Notes under the pieces: generated by a model | What the model was told of the DNA's origin: nothing | The model's input: only the letters and a program-made list of their open reading frames with translations | Databases searched by the model: none | Assembly (NCBI GenBank): GCA_000149265.1 | Contig: CH003196.1 | Span: 1-64,000 of the forward strand | DNA length: 64,000 nt | From: Ciona savignyi | Taxonomy: Eukaryota > Chordata > Ascidiacea > Phlebobranchia > Cionidae | Direction: 5' to 3' | Made by a program: the position numbers and the translations under genes | Shown here: piece after piece, positions 56,018 through 64,000 of the stretch | Layout: each line of letters opens with the position of its first letter | Position numbering within the stretch: the stretch's first letter is position 1

Positions 56018-57337
56018 CTAGATTTTAGGGTGAAGACCGTTCGTGTCTAGCTCGATGCCACAGCGGCATTTCGGATGTGGATTTTCAGATATCGAGTGGT
56101 TATTCGTTTTCCCACATTTGCAAACCGACACAAAGTCGCCACAGGTGCAAGCAATGCAATTCCCCAGTTTTTCCACTACGGTCATCGACCCGCAGTGACA
56201 TGCCGTACTGTCTTTGTCACACATAAGGCAGCAATAAACATTGTTCGCCTTTATCAGCTCGGGTTGAAATTCTCTGCAACAAGGTAAAAGTCGCATTCTT
56301 TCTTTACACAGTGGGCATATAGTTGTGGACTGCGACAGTTCAACAAGGAACCGCTTGTTGTCTGAGCAGCAGGTTCTCGCTATTTTATAGTCGCTGGTGC
56401 AGTGGAAACAGTGGAATTTATCACTGTTTTCTGGGACGGGACCTTCACGACCGCAGTTTAAGCATGGTGCAACGAACATATTCTCACTTAAGCTTGCCGA
56501 TTTTACGGGCGGTGGCAGACTTGTTTCAGGGCTATTTAGCGGTCGTTTTTTCTTGTTTTTTGTTGAGTCGTGATTTTCAGCGTTAATTTCCTTTACTTGG
56601 TTCTTTCTTTGATCGGCTGCAGGCATTATAGGAGCCGAAGGAGATAAGACATTTCCCTGCGTCGGACTGCTGCTTTTGCTTTCGGCGACTCGCGGGGAAG
56701 GCAGTGGCCAGCGTTGTTTTGGGTTTGCGGCAATTTCTGGATAATCAGTTTTTCTTTTCTTACAGTCCGCTTGTTTGTGGCCCAATTGCTTGCAATATCT
56801 ACAAGTAAACTCTTGTCCTGGATATGTGATATATAGTTCAAACCCGTTAATAGTGACATAACTAGGAATTGGATTTTCTCTAACTTCATCTTTATTGATT
56901 GTTAATATTCTGGTTCCCGTGACAAGTCCAAGTTTGTTTTTAGTATATTTGATTGCGATGGTTTTCAAATGCATTGACTCGAAGTACTTTTCTATAGCTG
57001 CGTTTGGCATCGGAATAGGAACCCAGCCAATAACCACATTAATTGTTGAGCTCTCGTACAGTTTTGCGTACTTCACTTTCTCGTGACTGGATATTTTATC
57101 CACCATTAAGATTGCGCTTTCTCTGTCTATGCATGTGAAGTCGATTAAGTTTCCTTTTCTTTCCGCAAATCCGATTATTTTGTCAAGTGGAAAACCAATC
57201 TGCGTTATGATATCGCATATTTCTGAACCTGGTAGCCTCTGTACTGTTCGAACCGCTAAACAGTTCGGTCTTTTCAAATTGTCGCTTGTTGCAGCAATTG
57301 CGGCATAGCTTGTCTGGGCCATGATGAACGTCCGCAC
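56018..57337 (-). CDS. LINE ORF1, nucleic-acid-binding protein with Cys-rich C-terminus
   Basis: Frame of 439 codons. The middle has an RRM-like stretch (VVIGWVPIPM … TGTRILTI). A zinc knuckle CRYCKQLGHKQADC (CX2CX4HX4C) lies at residues 179-192. A Ser/Pro/Lys-rich linker follows. The last ~150 residues are packed with Cys pairs (CLNCGREG, HCFHC, TCC, CPLCKERM, CCREF, YCCLMCDK, CHCG, CTCG, CKCGK, CRCG). The knuckle fits L1/Tx1-type ORF1 proteins that coat the RNA. The long Cys-rich end is unusual to me and may fold as several zinc ribbons. MAQTS, five codons in, is a likely alternative start. Confidence 0.85.
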   Translation of the reverse strand: MRTFIMAQTSYAAIAATSDNLKRPNCLAVRTVQRLPGSEICDIITQIGFPLDKIIGFAERKGNLIDFTCIDRESAILMVDKISSHEKVKYAKLYESSTINVVIGWVPIPMPNAAIEKYFESMHLKTIAIKYTKNKLGLVTGTRILTINKDEVRENPIPSYVTINGFELYITYPGQEFTCRYCKQLGHKQADCKKRKTDYPEIAANPKQRWPLPSPRVAESKSSSPTQGNVLSPSAPIMPAADQRKNQVKEINAENHDSTKNKKKRPLNSPETSLPPPVKSASLSENMFVAPCLNCGREGPVPENSDKFHCFHCTSDYKIARTCCSDNKRFLVELSQSTTICPLCKERMRLLPCCREFQPELIKANNVYCCLMCDKDSTACHCGSMTVVEKLGNCIACTCGDFVSVCKCGKTNNHSISENPHPKCRCGIELDTNGLHPKI

Positions 57338-57600
57338 GCTAGGCGTGCCAGAGCTGAATGTGCACGCTCATAACCTTTACCTCGCGAAGTGTCACAAATT
57401 GTCTCTTTGTGCCACCATGCGGCTAAATTGTCAACGCGTTTACAAATTGAGTACGCGTTCATAAATTACCAGCGCACTTAACTTGTAGACAAAAACATCA
57501 ACCGTCGTTGGCCATCAGTGTCACAAATTAGTAAAATCAGCGCGCTGTTAAATTAAGTGCGCGCACACTTTTCACATGCTGGCCAAGAGTGTCATAATTT

Positions 57601-57952
57601 ATCTGTTTACCCCACCGGGCGGTAAATAAGGTAGCGAAAAGACTGTAGAGTCGAATTATACAACGAAATGATGCAGCAACATAAACTGGATCTCTTGTTA
57701 AAAGCGAATTCTCTAACATGTGTTGTCATTTCAGACCTTTTCCTGTTTTCAGGAAATAGAGAACGACAAAATGCACCATACGCAAGTGATATGGGAAGCT
57801 GTCGTTACAACAGGCAAGTGAAGTCTTAAAGCAAAACAAGTAGTCATAGTCAATTGTGCAAGAATTTTTTTTTGACAAGGTAGTAGGTCTTTACTCATGG
57901 TGATAACATTTTTTTAGATATCTTCTCAGTTCTTAGACAAAAATAATCGATC
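57601..57952. other. Flank between the LINE and the small peptide gene
   Basis: No clear TATA box. A T-rich stretch ending TTTTTTTAG (about 57917) could be a splice acceptor ahead of the peptide's start codon. Confidence 0.3.
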
Positions 57953-58165
57953 ATGAATTATAAAGTTTGTTTTTTTGTTGTTCTAGTTGGTTTTATTTCA
58001 AGCTCATATGCTCAAGATTATGCCGCAGCCCCTGCAAGTGATCTATGGTCGGAAATATCCTCGTCAGATGATGAAGCATACGCGTCAACCTATGCAATCG
58101 GTCCATGGGTGTTTAGACCTCCTTTTGACATATTAAAGGTGGCCGAACTACTAAAGAGATTATAG
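57953..58165 (+). CDS. Small secreted peptide precursor, 70 aa, unknown
   Basis: The product starts with a textbook signal peptide (MNYKVCFFVVLVGFISSSYA, likely cut before QDYAA). The mature part would be about 50 residues: an Asp/Ser-rich stretch (SSSDDEAY), an aromatic/Pro patch (GPWVFRPPFD) and a short amphipathic end (ILKVAELLKRL). There is no Cys after the signal and no dibasic site apart from the KR near the end. An AATAAA lies 132 nt after the stop, which supports a short real transcript. It may be a host-defence or signalling peptide, but I recognise no family. It could also be the first exon of a longer gene. Confidence 0.5.
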   Translation: MNYKVCFFVVLVGFISSSYAQDYAAAPASDLWSEISSSDDEAYASTYAIGPWVFRPPFDILKVAELLKRL

Positions 58166-58296
58166 CTAAAAACAGAAGTAAAACATTTTGGGAATAATCT
58201 GTCATAAAATTACATTTTAATCCTGCAGACCAAGTCTTTAACATCAGGTACCATCATACAAAATTGTTAAGTGATCTAGAAATTTTGTGATACTTT

Positions 58297-58302
58297 AATA
58301 AA
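58297..58302 (+). terminator. Polyadenylation signal AATAAA after the small peptide gene
   Basis: AATAAA lies 132 nt after the TAG stop at 58163-58165 on the same strand. Confidence 0.45.
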
Positions 58303-59563
58303 TGCTAAAAACATGAAAATAAAAAAATACAATATTGTGTAGGCCTACCATACCATGTAGCAATAGCGAAAGCATTTATAATACACTGCTACTACGTGTA
58401 TGAAATTGTTGGACACCCCAAAAATATAACTTAATGAAGACTTGTAATTCTAACAAAATGGATGGATGAGCCTCTTAGTAATGGTTACATTTAGATTTTA
58501 AATGTCGTCTTGTAACCATAGACTGCTTGTAACGTGGACAAATTTAAAAGACGCGGTTGTTTCCACAAGTATTTTATTGATAAAGCAGTTGTGGTTTTTA
58601 TGTATAGCCTAGATAACAAAATTACCACCGTTTCCCAGACGAGCAAACCTGTGGTTAAGCAGCAGAAGCAAAGCAACATAATGGTAAAAATAGGGTTTTC
58701 GACCTTGTCTTGCCTGTCCCCCTATAGGCTATACTCTATTTTAAAGGTTACAGCATAATATAAACTGTGATTTAAAGCAATTTATTAAATCACGTTTTGC
58801 ACTAGTCAACTTCCCCAGCATGCAAACTATTCGTGGTTAGTAGATGGCCGAATGACAGGGAAATTTCGGTTACGTGACAAAACTTTTGTTTTAATGTCGT
58901 ATTTTTTACAAACTTATTCTCGCGTCAAAACGTTTTATTGTTTACCACGAACGAATTTTAAAAACTTACTTCTTTAAAATGCGTCATTTGAAGGGACAAT
59001 TGAAAATACCCGAATCACAATTTTAACCAAGATTATTTCTTACAAACAAAAAATGTTAAAGAGCAGAATAATTTTAAATTAACGAAAGTGTAAACTGGGT
59101 AAGCCTTGTTCAATAAATTAGAAATATGGTATATTTAGAAAATGGGATCCCATCGTAAATCCTATAATTTATAAAATCTATTTAATTTTAAAAATAATTC
59201 ATGACATTTAAAAATCAGTAAACTAAATGTTTTGACTAAACAAGACTTACTCTATAGATTATACACACAGTTTAATGCTCCGTAGGGTTTGACATAATTT
59301 TAGGTAATCGTAACAATTAATTTTTGTTAAGAATATCTTGCAAAAGTATTTTTTTTAGTTAAACAAAAATGTTATTGCAACTGATTTCTTTTGCTGCGTT
59401 GTATTATTCCGCTTCGAGGTAAAAACAACTACTTTTAGGCGGTAGGAAATTAATTAACATAATAAGAACGTGTTTGCGGTTTGCATGCTTAACAATTTTA
59501 AAATAATTTCCACGAAACACACATTCTTCGAGAAACAACTCTAACGCAATTTGCCCAACTTGT
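58303..59563. other. Intergenic, upstream of the collagen-lectin gene
   Basis: AT-rich. A few short frames have no recognisable domain. No repeats of the window's families are seen. Confidence 0.4.
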
Positions 59564-59570
59564 TATAAAT
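59564..59570 (+). promoter_or_regulatory. TATA box of the collagen-lectin gene
   Basis: TATAAAT lies 49 nt before the ATG, leaving room for a 5' UTR of about 20 nt. Confidence 0.6.
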
Positions 59571-59618
59571 ACCCTCAAACGGTTTTGTGAATTGATTTGC
59601 GAAAAGAGCAGTTTTAAA

Positions 59619-60724
59619 ATGTCGTTAATTTGGAGATCGGTGTTAATAAGCGCTTTAAGTGTAGTGGCATGTTTTGGTCATACACCAACCGACCAGTACA
59701 TGGTGTGTAAATCAATGACTGGGATATTTGAACCTGATCAAGTTCGATCAAATGTCACCAGAACACAAGGCCCCGTCGGCAGGCAAGGAGAGCTGGGTCC
59801 TATAGGCCCAGCAGGTCCACCAGGTGCGCCCGGACCGCCCGGTCCGCCCGGCGGCTCTGTAAATTGGACGGAGGTCGATAGAAGAATAGAGGAAATCGTA
59901 AGAAGGCATATTAGCCAAACGGGAACTGCGAGTCCACCCACGACTAGCCGCGGTGCGGTACCCTTAACAACTTCTACAACTTCAACCACTACACAATGCA
60001 GTAAGTTTGGAAACATTTTATAATACGTTTATGTCATTGTTTATTCGAAACAGTTCTACAGTAGGTTCGAAACTGGTTTCATATTCTACCCAACAGCCGG
60101 AGTTCGGTACAATGGACGATGTATTTGGTTTCCAACGGCCGTCGGGGGTGCTGGGACCAAGAGATCTGCTGTCAGAATTTGTGAATATCACAATGCAACA
60201 TTGATCGACATTGAAAACAAAGCTATGTACGACCTAATCTTCAGATATGTCAAAACAACATATAATTTCAGATCAAGACCTACCGTTCTAGTATGGCTGG
60301 CTTCCACTTATCAGGTATGAATAAAAATTATTTTAGAAATAGTAGCCACTGGGCTTGTTATTTGTACTTAAAAGGTAAGGTCAACGAAATAGATTACTAA
60401 GCATTTTCCAATAGCTCGTTGTTTCATTATAAAAACTAAACTAACATATACTCATTTAAAAAAACGAAATTAATATACTCATTTAAAAATCTTATGAACA
60501 TACGTAAAAATCATTTATTGTTTCAGTATGGCCGACTTATGTGGAGTAATGGCCGCCCATCAACGTTTGGGATATGGTACTCGAAATGGCCATTTGAGTA
60601 CCCCTCATCAGATCCGAGATATCAACAAGTTTCTCTCGTTATACCAGCGACGACCGGAAATAAGGGGTTACGTAATCACATGAATGGATCTTCTGGTCCT
60701 GTTCCTCTTTGTATAAGCGCATAA
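59619..60724 (+). CDS. Secreted collagen-like / C-type-lectin-like protein, 3 exons
   Basis: Exons 59619-60000, 60097-60314 and 60527-60724 sum to 798 nt, giving 265 aa. The start [20 protein letters not shown] is a signal peptide. Residues about 48-77 are a short collagen run of Gly-X-Y triplets ([20 protein letters not shown], then PGPPGPPGG). Next come a helix-like [14 protein letters not shown] and a Ser/Thr mucin-like linker. Exon 1 ends in a Cys codon, and exon 2 continues [41 protein letters not shown]. Exon 3 has [17 protein letters not shown] and ends PLCISA. This is the layout of a C-type lectin fold (VWLAS for the WIGL box, SNG…F..W for the distal loop). Collagen plus lectin recalls collectins, which bind microbes, but no EPN/QPD sugar motif is visible. 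The exon 2 start was chosen because only that acceptor keeps phase. Confidence 0.82.
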
Positions 60725-61004
60725 ATACTTTATTATTGTATAATTACATAATTAGCGCTTTGTATTTACGTCAGCAACGTTTAAGGAATATTCAATTGCC
60801 AAATCGTGTATTGTTTGTGTAAATAGAAAACTAGTTTCGTCTTAAAATCATTACCAGAGCTTCTTTGTAAAACAACCCTTAACATAGCATTTTATTGTAA
60901 ATTTTGTTATGTTAAACCTAAATTAGCCCTGGCGTAATTCTTCATCATATCAAGTCACGAGATTACGTTGACTTATAATATGTACGGACGATTAATCTTC
61001 TTTA

Positions 61005-61062
61005 ACCGGGCCAAGTCTCGATCCCGCGATGGGTTGGTTACAAAGGTACGTTTTCAATGACG
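61005..61062 (-). mobile_element. SINE family C, fragment
   Basis: The plus strand reads CCGGGCCAAGTCTCGATCCC and then GGTACGTTTTCAATGACGCG. Only the B-box half is left. Confidence 0.4.
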
Positions 61063-61384
61063 CGCTGTTTTGAATTCTGATTCGATTTAATCACATCGTC
61101 AATTTGAGCACACCTGATGCCTTGTAGTCAGTATATCAAGGAACTTTAATAATTAATTTAACATTTTTATCGTATATCTTAACCCCTTTATCAAAAACCT
61201 TCACTATTTACTGAAATCTTACTCTTTTTACATACTTTATAATTGATTTTCAGTTTTAAAGTATATATTTAGTTTTTCACGTTTAGGGGCTGGTTTCGAT
61301 AATACACTTTACATTTAATGCTGTGGAGTTTTTCTTTATTTATAATTAGTATCGCAGATTATTTCAAAGGTAAATGAAATATAA

Positions 61385-61470
61385 GATAAGATAAGATAAG
61401 ATATTCATGTTTATCCCCGTGGATGGGAAAACCAAGGGGGTTAACACACGGACAATCGTCAGATCACACA
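61385..61470 (-). mobile_element. SINE family A, tail fragment with expanded repeat
   Basis: ATAAGATAAGATAAGATATT is an expanded tail repeat, followed by the family's GTTTATCCCCGTGGATGGGA. It stops after about 85 bp. Confidence 0.7.
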
Positions 61471-61697
61471 TACCTTAATAACCAAGAAGAATTGCAGCGT
61501 AAAGGAAAAGAACTCAAAATGTAAAGACGTTAACTAAGACTCAAGGACAACTCATAGTAATAAAAAAATTGAACCATAAAAACGCAACAGTATTGGCGCA
61601 GTTACAACATAAGATAAACAATAAACTTTAAAACAGCCAACTCTTTAATTTATCCAATCTTTGAGAAAAACATCTTGCAGTCCCATTATATCACAAA

Positions 61698-61731
61698 TCA
61701 TAGATATCTTTTATTTTAGATATCTATGATG
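61698..61731. repeat. Perfect hairpin, 13-bp arms
   Basis: ATCATAGATATCT, an 8-nt loop, then AGATATCTATGAT. Confidence 0.7.
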
Positions 61732-62135
61732 ACGATACTGTTTACGCGCTCATGGGTATTTCCCCCAAAAAAAGTTTTTCTCTAGGTGTTTCCCCTAGAG
61801 CTAAACCGATTGTATTGCTAATATGGCGCAACGTCTCATTGCGCCATTGGAATTACAACAATGGATTGCCATGGAATGCACAGTAGTTCCGCTTTATAAG
61901 AAGCTGCACGTACAAGCGGTTCCAGATGCTGTAGCGCAGTTGGTTGGACAGCTCTACCGTTCTGCAACCTTTTCTAATGGATTATGAATTATATTCAAGC
62001 AAAATATTGAGCTGGAATTTGCACTGTCGCCCACCTTTTGTTTACCAGAATAAAAACAGGAAAGAGATTGTAAACCATGTTTGCCAAGTTATTACAAGGT
62101 AGTGCTCCTTTTTTATTTAATATTATTGGTGCAAC

Positions 62136-62329
62136 ACTAAAAGGAGGGGAAACGGAAAAGAGGGATACGGCTCACTTAAACTATGAAAACTAATTCTAAA
62201 CCTGCCCTGAACACTAATTTAAACCCCAGAACTAACCCTAACTCCAACTTAAACTTTAAAATTAACTCTTATACCCTAATCTATATTTTAGTGTAAAGTT
62301 TTCCTCCTTTCCGCTTTCCCTCCTTTTAG
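62136..62329. mobile_element. Foldback/MITE element with telomere-like core, copy 3
   Basis: CTAAAAGGAGGGGAAACGG and CCGCTTTCCCTCCTTTTAG arms with a core CCCCAGAACTAACCCTAACT. Confidence 0.75.
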
Positions 62330-62399
62330 TTTTCCCAATATTAATGTAAAAAATAGAAATATAATTTTCTATTTTGTATTTAATTTAAGAAGGGTAACA

Positions 62400-62550
62400 C
62401 TGAAAGGAAGAACGTAGGAAAACTGCTTCTCCAAACACTAATATTAACCACAGAACTAACCCTACTAACTATAACTTTAAAACTCACTCTAATACCCAAA
62501 TCTTTATTTTAGTGTGCAGTTTCCCTCCTTCCCACTTTTCCTCATTTTAG
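62400..62550. mobile_element. Foldback/MITE element with telomere-like core, copy 4 (shortened)
   Basis: CTGAAAGGAAGAACGTAGG and CCCACTTTTCCTCATTTTAG arms around CACAGAACTAACCCTACTAA. It is more worn than copies 2 and 3, and lies 70 bp from copy 3. Confidence 0.65.
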
Positions 62551-62827
62551 TTTTTCCTTTTCGGAAGGGACTGTTGCTTTTTTTATCATGGAAACAAAAA
62601 ATAAACTAATATTTTTTAAACTTTAAAGAGATCATTGTAGCTGCGCTTTTAGAATATATTATATTTGTAATGACCAGTGAGATTTCATAGGAAGCAAAGA
62701 TACACTTGCTCTAATGTACCAATAATGATTGGTATCCAAGAAAACAGAAACTACAAACACTTGCCTAACATTGATACTAATTTACCAGAATACTCCCATA
62801 ATTATCACCTAGTTTAATTACTTTCAG

Positions 62828-62949
62828 AGAAGATCCATTGTTGATATGCTTGCAAGACGTTGGAAGGTATGATTACAACCAAATTCACAATGCTTTCCGA
62901 CAGAATTATGGATTTCACTCTGTTAGAAACTCAATTGGAGAGATTGAAG
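62828..62949 (+). CDS. Single coding exon, endonuclease/exonuclease/phosphatase-like (partial gene)
   Basis: Bounded by acceptor CTTTCAG and donor GAAG/GTACAA. The frame reads EDPLLICLQDVGRYDYNQIH and then NAFRQNYGFHSV. A (P)…ICLQ(D/E)V…Y..I…F…YGF pattern is that of the second motif of the endonuclease/exonuclease/phosphatase superfamily (CCR4, Angel, PDE12 and kin), where the residue after LQ is usually the catalytic Glu. Here it is Asp. No partner exon could be placed in the window. The rest may lie beyond 64000 or in unrecognised exons. Confidence 0.4.
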
Positions 62950-62989
62950 GTACAAACTACAATGTTTTCTTAAATTGTGCACTGCATAG

Positions 62990-63140
62990 GTTATCCCTGT
63001 GAATGGGAAAAACAAGGGGTTAACACACGAGTCAGATCACCTTGCGCCCACCGTCGGGTTACCGGGGCTATTGCATTTTGTGGTGTATGATAGACAAGTT
63101 CCTTCAATTTGGTAGAACCCATTAATTCGCTGGATTCCAG
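62990..63140 (-). mobile_element. SINE family A, partial
   Basis: GGTTATCCCTGTGAATGGGA to TAGAACCCATTAATTCGCTG. Both the tail repeat and the tRNA-like head are missing. Confidence 0.7.
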
Positions 63141-63311
63141 TTCATACTCTAGATTGACAGGTTCAGGAAGGATTAGCAGTGTAATTAAGGTTGTTGAACC
63201 AAGGCATAAGAATACTGGGTGTAATGAGTCAGGTTATAGTAGTGATAATAGTGTCATTTTTGTACAACATCAGTATTATAGTGTTTACTTAATTATAATA
63301 GAATTTAATTG

Positions 63312-63450
63312 ATTCTATTTGAATAAGATACTGAAAATGCCAACAGACAAAATTAAATCAGCTTCTCGTGTTTTGCATACTTCATTGAATATTTTAATTT
63401 CTGCCGGAGTTAATTCTCCTGGCTTAGTCACCAAGAATTTTAGTAAATAA
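63312..63450 (+). pseudogene. Genomic copy of the spliced leader joined to a short ORF (candidate retrocopy of a trans-spliced mRNA)
   Basis: ATTCTATTTGAATAAG at 63312-63327 equals the 16-nt Ciona spliced leader as I remember it. It is followed by ATACTGAAA and then an ATG at 63337 opening 37 codons (MPTDKIKSASRVLHTSLNIL, then ISAGVNSPGL and VTKNFSK). An SL RNA gene would have GT right after the leader; here it is AT, so this cannot donate a leader. A reverse-transcribed, trans-spliced mRNA would look like this: leader, short 5' UTR, start codon. I see no clear poly(A) end or target duplication. The parent gene is unknown. The end coordinate is the ORF stop, not a proven element end. Confidence 0.5.
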
Positions 63451-64000
63451 TGCTTTGCTGGGACTTACAGCTATGCATAGTAGTGAATGCATACATGTAT
63501 ACAAGAACTTCCATGCATAGTAATACTAACAGCCATGCATACAGAAATGTAAGGAACGAAAATATTTTTGTCGTGTGATCCCTATAATAGATAATATACA
63601 TCAGAACGACCAACCGTTTTTACCAAGCATCTGTGCAATTATAAAAAGCAAACTAAGTGAAACTCGCATCACAAAAGCTAGGTTGTCAAGGTTAAAATAA
63701 ATGAAACAAAAAAATTAATTTGCAGAATGTCTATAAAAAATATTTATTTTTTAGTTATTTTAACAGATCCGAACAAAATACTATTCAGAAACTTTTAGCA
63801 CTGCTCTTGCTTAAAGTGTGATAACCAAAGTCATTGCACTATGTTAAAAACAATATCAATATGCCTACATTTAAGTAAACTCAACTTACATATGTGCTTA
63901 AAGTTTGTAAAACGAGAATTGATTCTGGGGAAAATACAAATAGCAGTCAGAGTGTTATGGTATGTGTTGTATTCTTGTATTGGAGGTATTTGGTAGTGAA
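63451..64000. other. Right edge, unassigned
   Basis: AT-rich. Several ATGCATA/CATGCATAG-type short repeats occur at 63465-63550. No gene is seen. Confidence 0.35.

Larger units (their letters stand above)
52133..57600 (-). mobile_element. L1/Tx1-like LINE, nearly full length
   Basis: This non-LTR retrotransposon is on the minus strand. It has a 5' region (about 57340-57600), ORF1 (56018-57337), an endonuclease frame (54738-56012), a reverse-transcriptase frame (52231-54741), a short 3' UTR, and a pure run of 32 T at 52133-52164 that is its poly(A) tail. An APE-type endonuclease, the RT style (GVRQGDPLSPTLF) and the C-terminal CX2C…HX4C finger place it near L1/Tx1. The frames are long and the A tail is unbroken, so it is young. 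The 5' end is a guess from the end of a repeat-like GTCACAAATT tract. Confidence 0.9.
60725..62827. other. Repeat-rich intergenic stretch
   Basis: It holds a family C SINE fragment, a SINE A tail, a perfect hairpin and two foldback elements (separate entries). 61740-61810 has GGTATTTCCCCC and GGTGTTTCCCCTAGAGC, reminiscent of the 330-bp repeat family. Confidence 0.4.

Noticed and set aside
61823-61987. 54-codon plus-strand frame starting MAQRLIAPLELQQW
   Set aside because: Its second half overlaps a tRNA-like GTAGCGCAGTTGGTTGGA block, and I see no splice sites or family. It is probably part of a SINE-like relic.
63312-63327. A working SL RNA gene
   Set aside because: The leader is followed by AT, not the GT donor that an SL RNA must have.
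1-64000. CRISPR arrays, rRNA genes, operons, LTR or capsid-bearing elements
   Set aside because: No regularly spaced direct repeats with unique spacers, no rRNA signature, and no gag, integrase or capsid-type frames were recognised. The only large retroelement is the LINE.

Overview
This window is animal nuclear DNA, most likely from an ascidian tunicate of the Ciona type. It is AT-rich, its genes are split into short GT-AG exons, and it is full of tRNA-derived SINEs and small DNA transposons. Positions 63312-63327 match all 16 bases of the Ciona trans-splicing leader as I remember it, which supports the assignment. All gene models were read by eye from frames, motifs and splice sites. None was checked against a database.

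Layout. 495-8521 (-): an 11-exon BTB-BACK-Kelch (KLHL) gene. 8522-21220: an intergenic tract of SINEs, one foldback element and diverged local duplications. 21221-26393 (+): a 7-exon cytosolic sulfotransferase gene whose fifth intron holds a 2.2-kb TTAA-flanked DNA transposon with THAP and P2X7-C-type domains. 26394-30484: intergenic, with a ~330-bp tandem repeat family. 30485-37507 (-): an 8-exon PDSS1 (polyprenyl diphosphate synthase) gene whose introns hold hAT-, piggyBac- and pogo-like MITEs and tandem repeats. 40279-47927 (-): a 9-exon ENPP ectophosphodiesterase gene. 52133 to about 57600 (-): a nearly full-length L1/Tx1-like LINE with a 32-nt A tail. 57953-58165 (+): a possible secreted 70-aa peptide. 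59619-60724 (+): a 3-exon collagen/C-type-lectin-like gene with a TATA box. 60725-64000: repeats, one orphan exon resembling an endonuclease/exonuclease/phosphatase domain, and the genomic copy of the spliced leader.

The host genes serve unrelated roles: ubiquitin ligase adaptor, sulfation, ubiquinone side-chain synthesis, ectophosphodiesterase and secreted lectin. There is no operon-like or pathway cluster. The SULT, PDSS1 and ENPP exon sets each sum to an open frame with consistent splice phase. The KLHL gene does so except in its first exon, where two one-base shifts are needed.

The most interesting items are the spliced-leader copy, the THAP/P2X7-C transposon, the two-part ORF2 and Cys-rich ORF1 of the LINE, the 330-bp repeat with a GGGGAATTCCCC palindrome, the foldback family with a telomere-like core, and the small secreted peptide.
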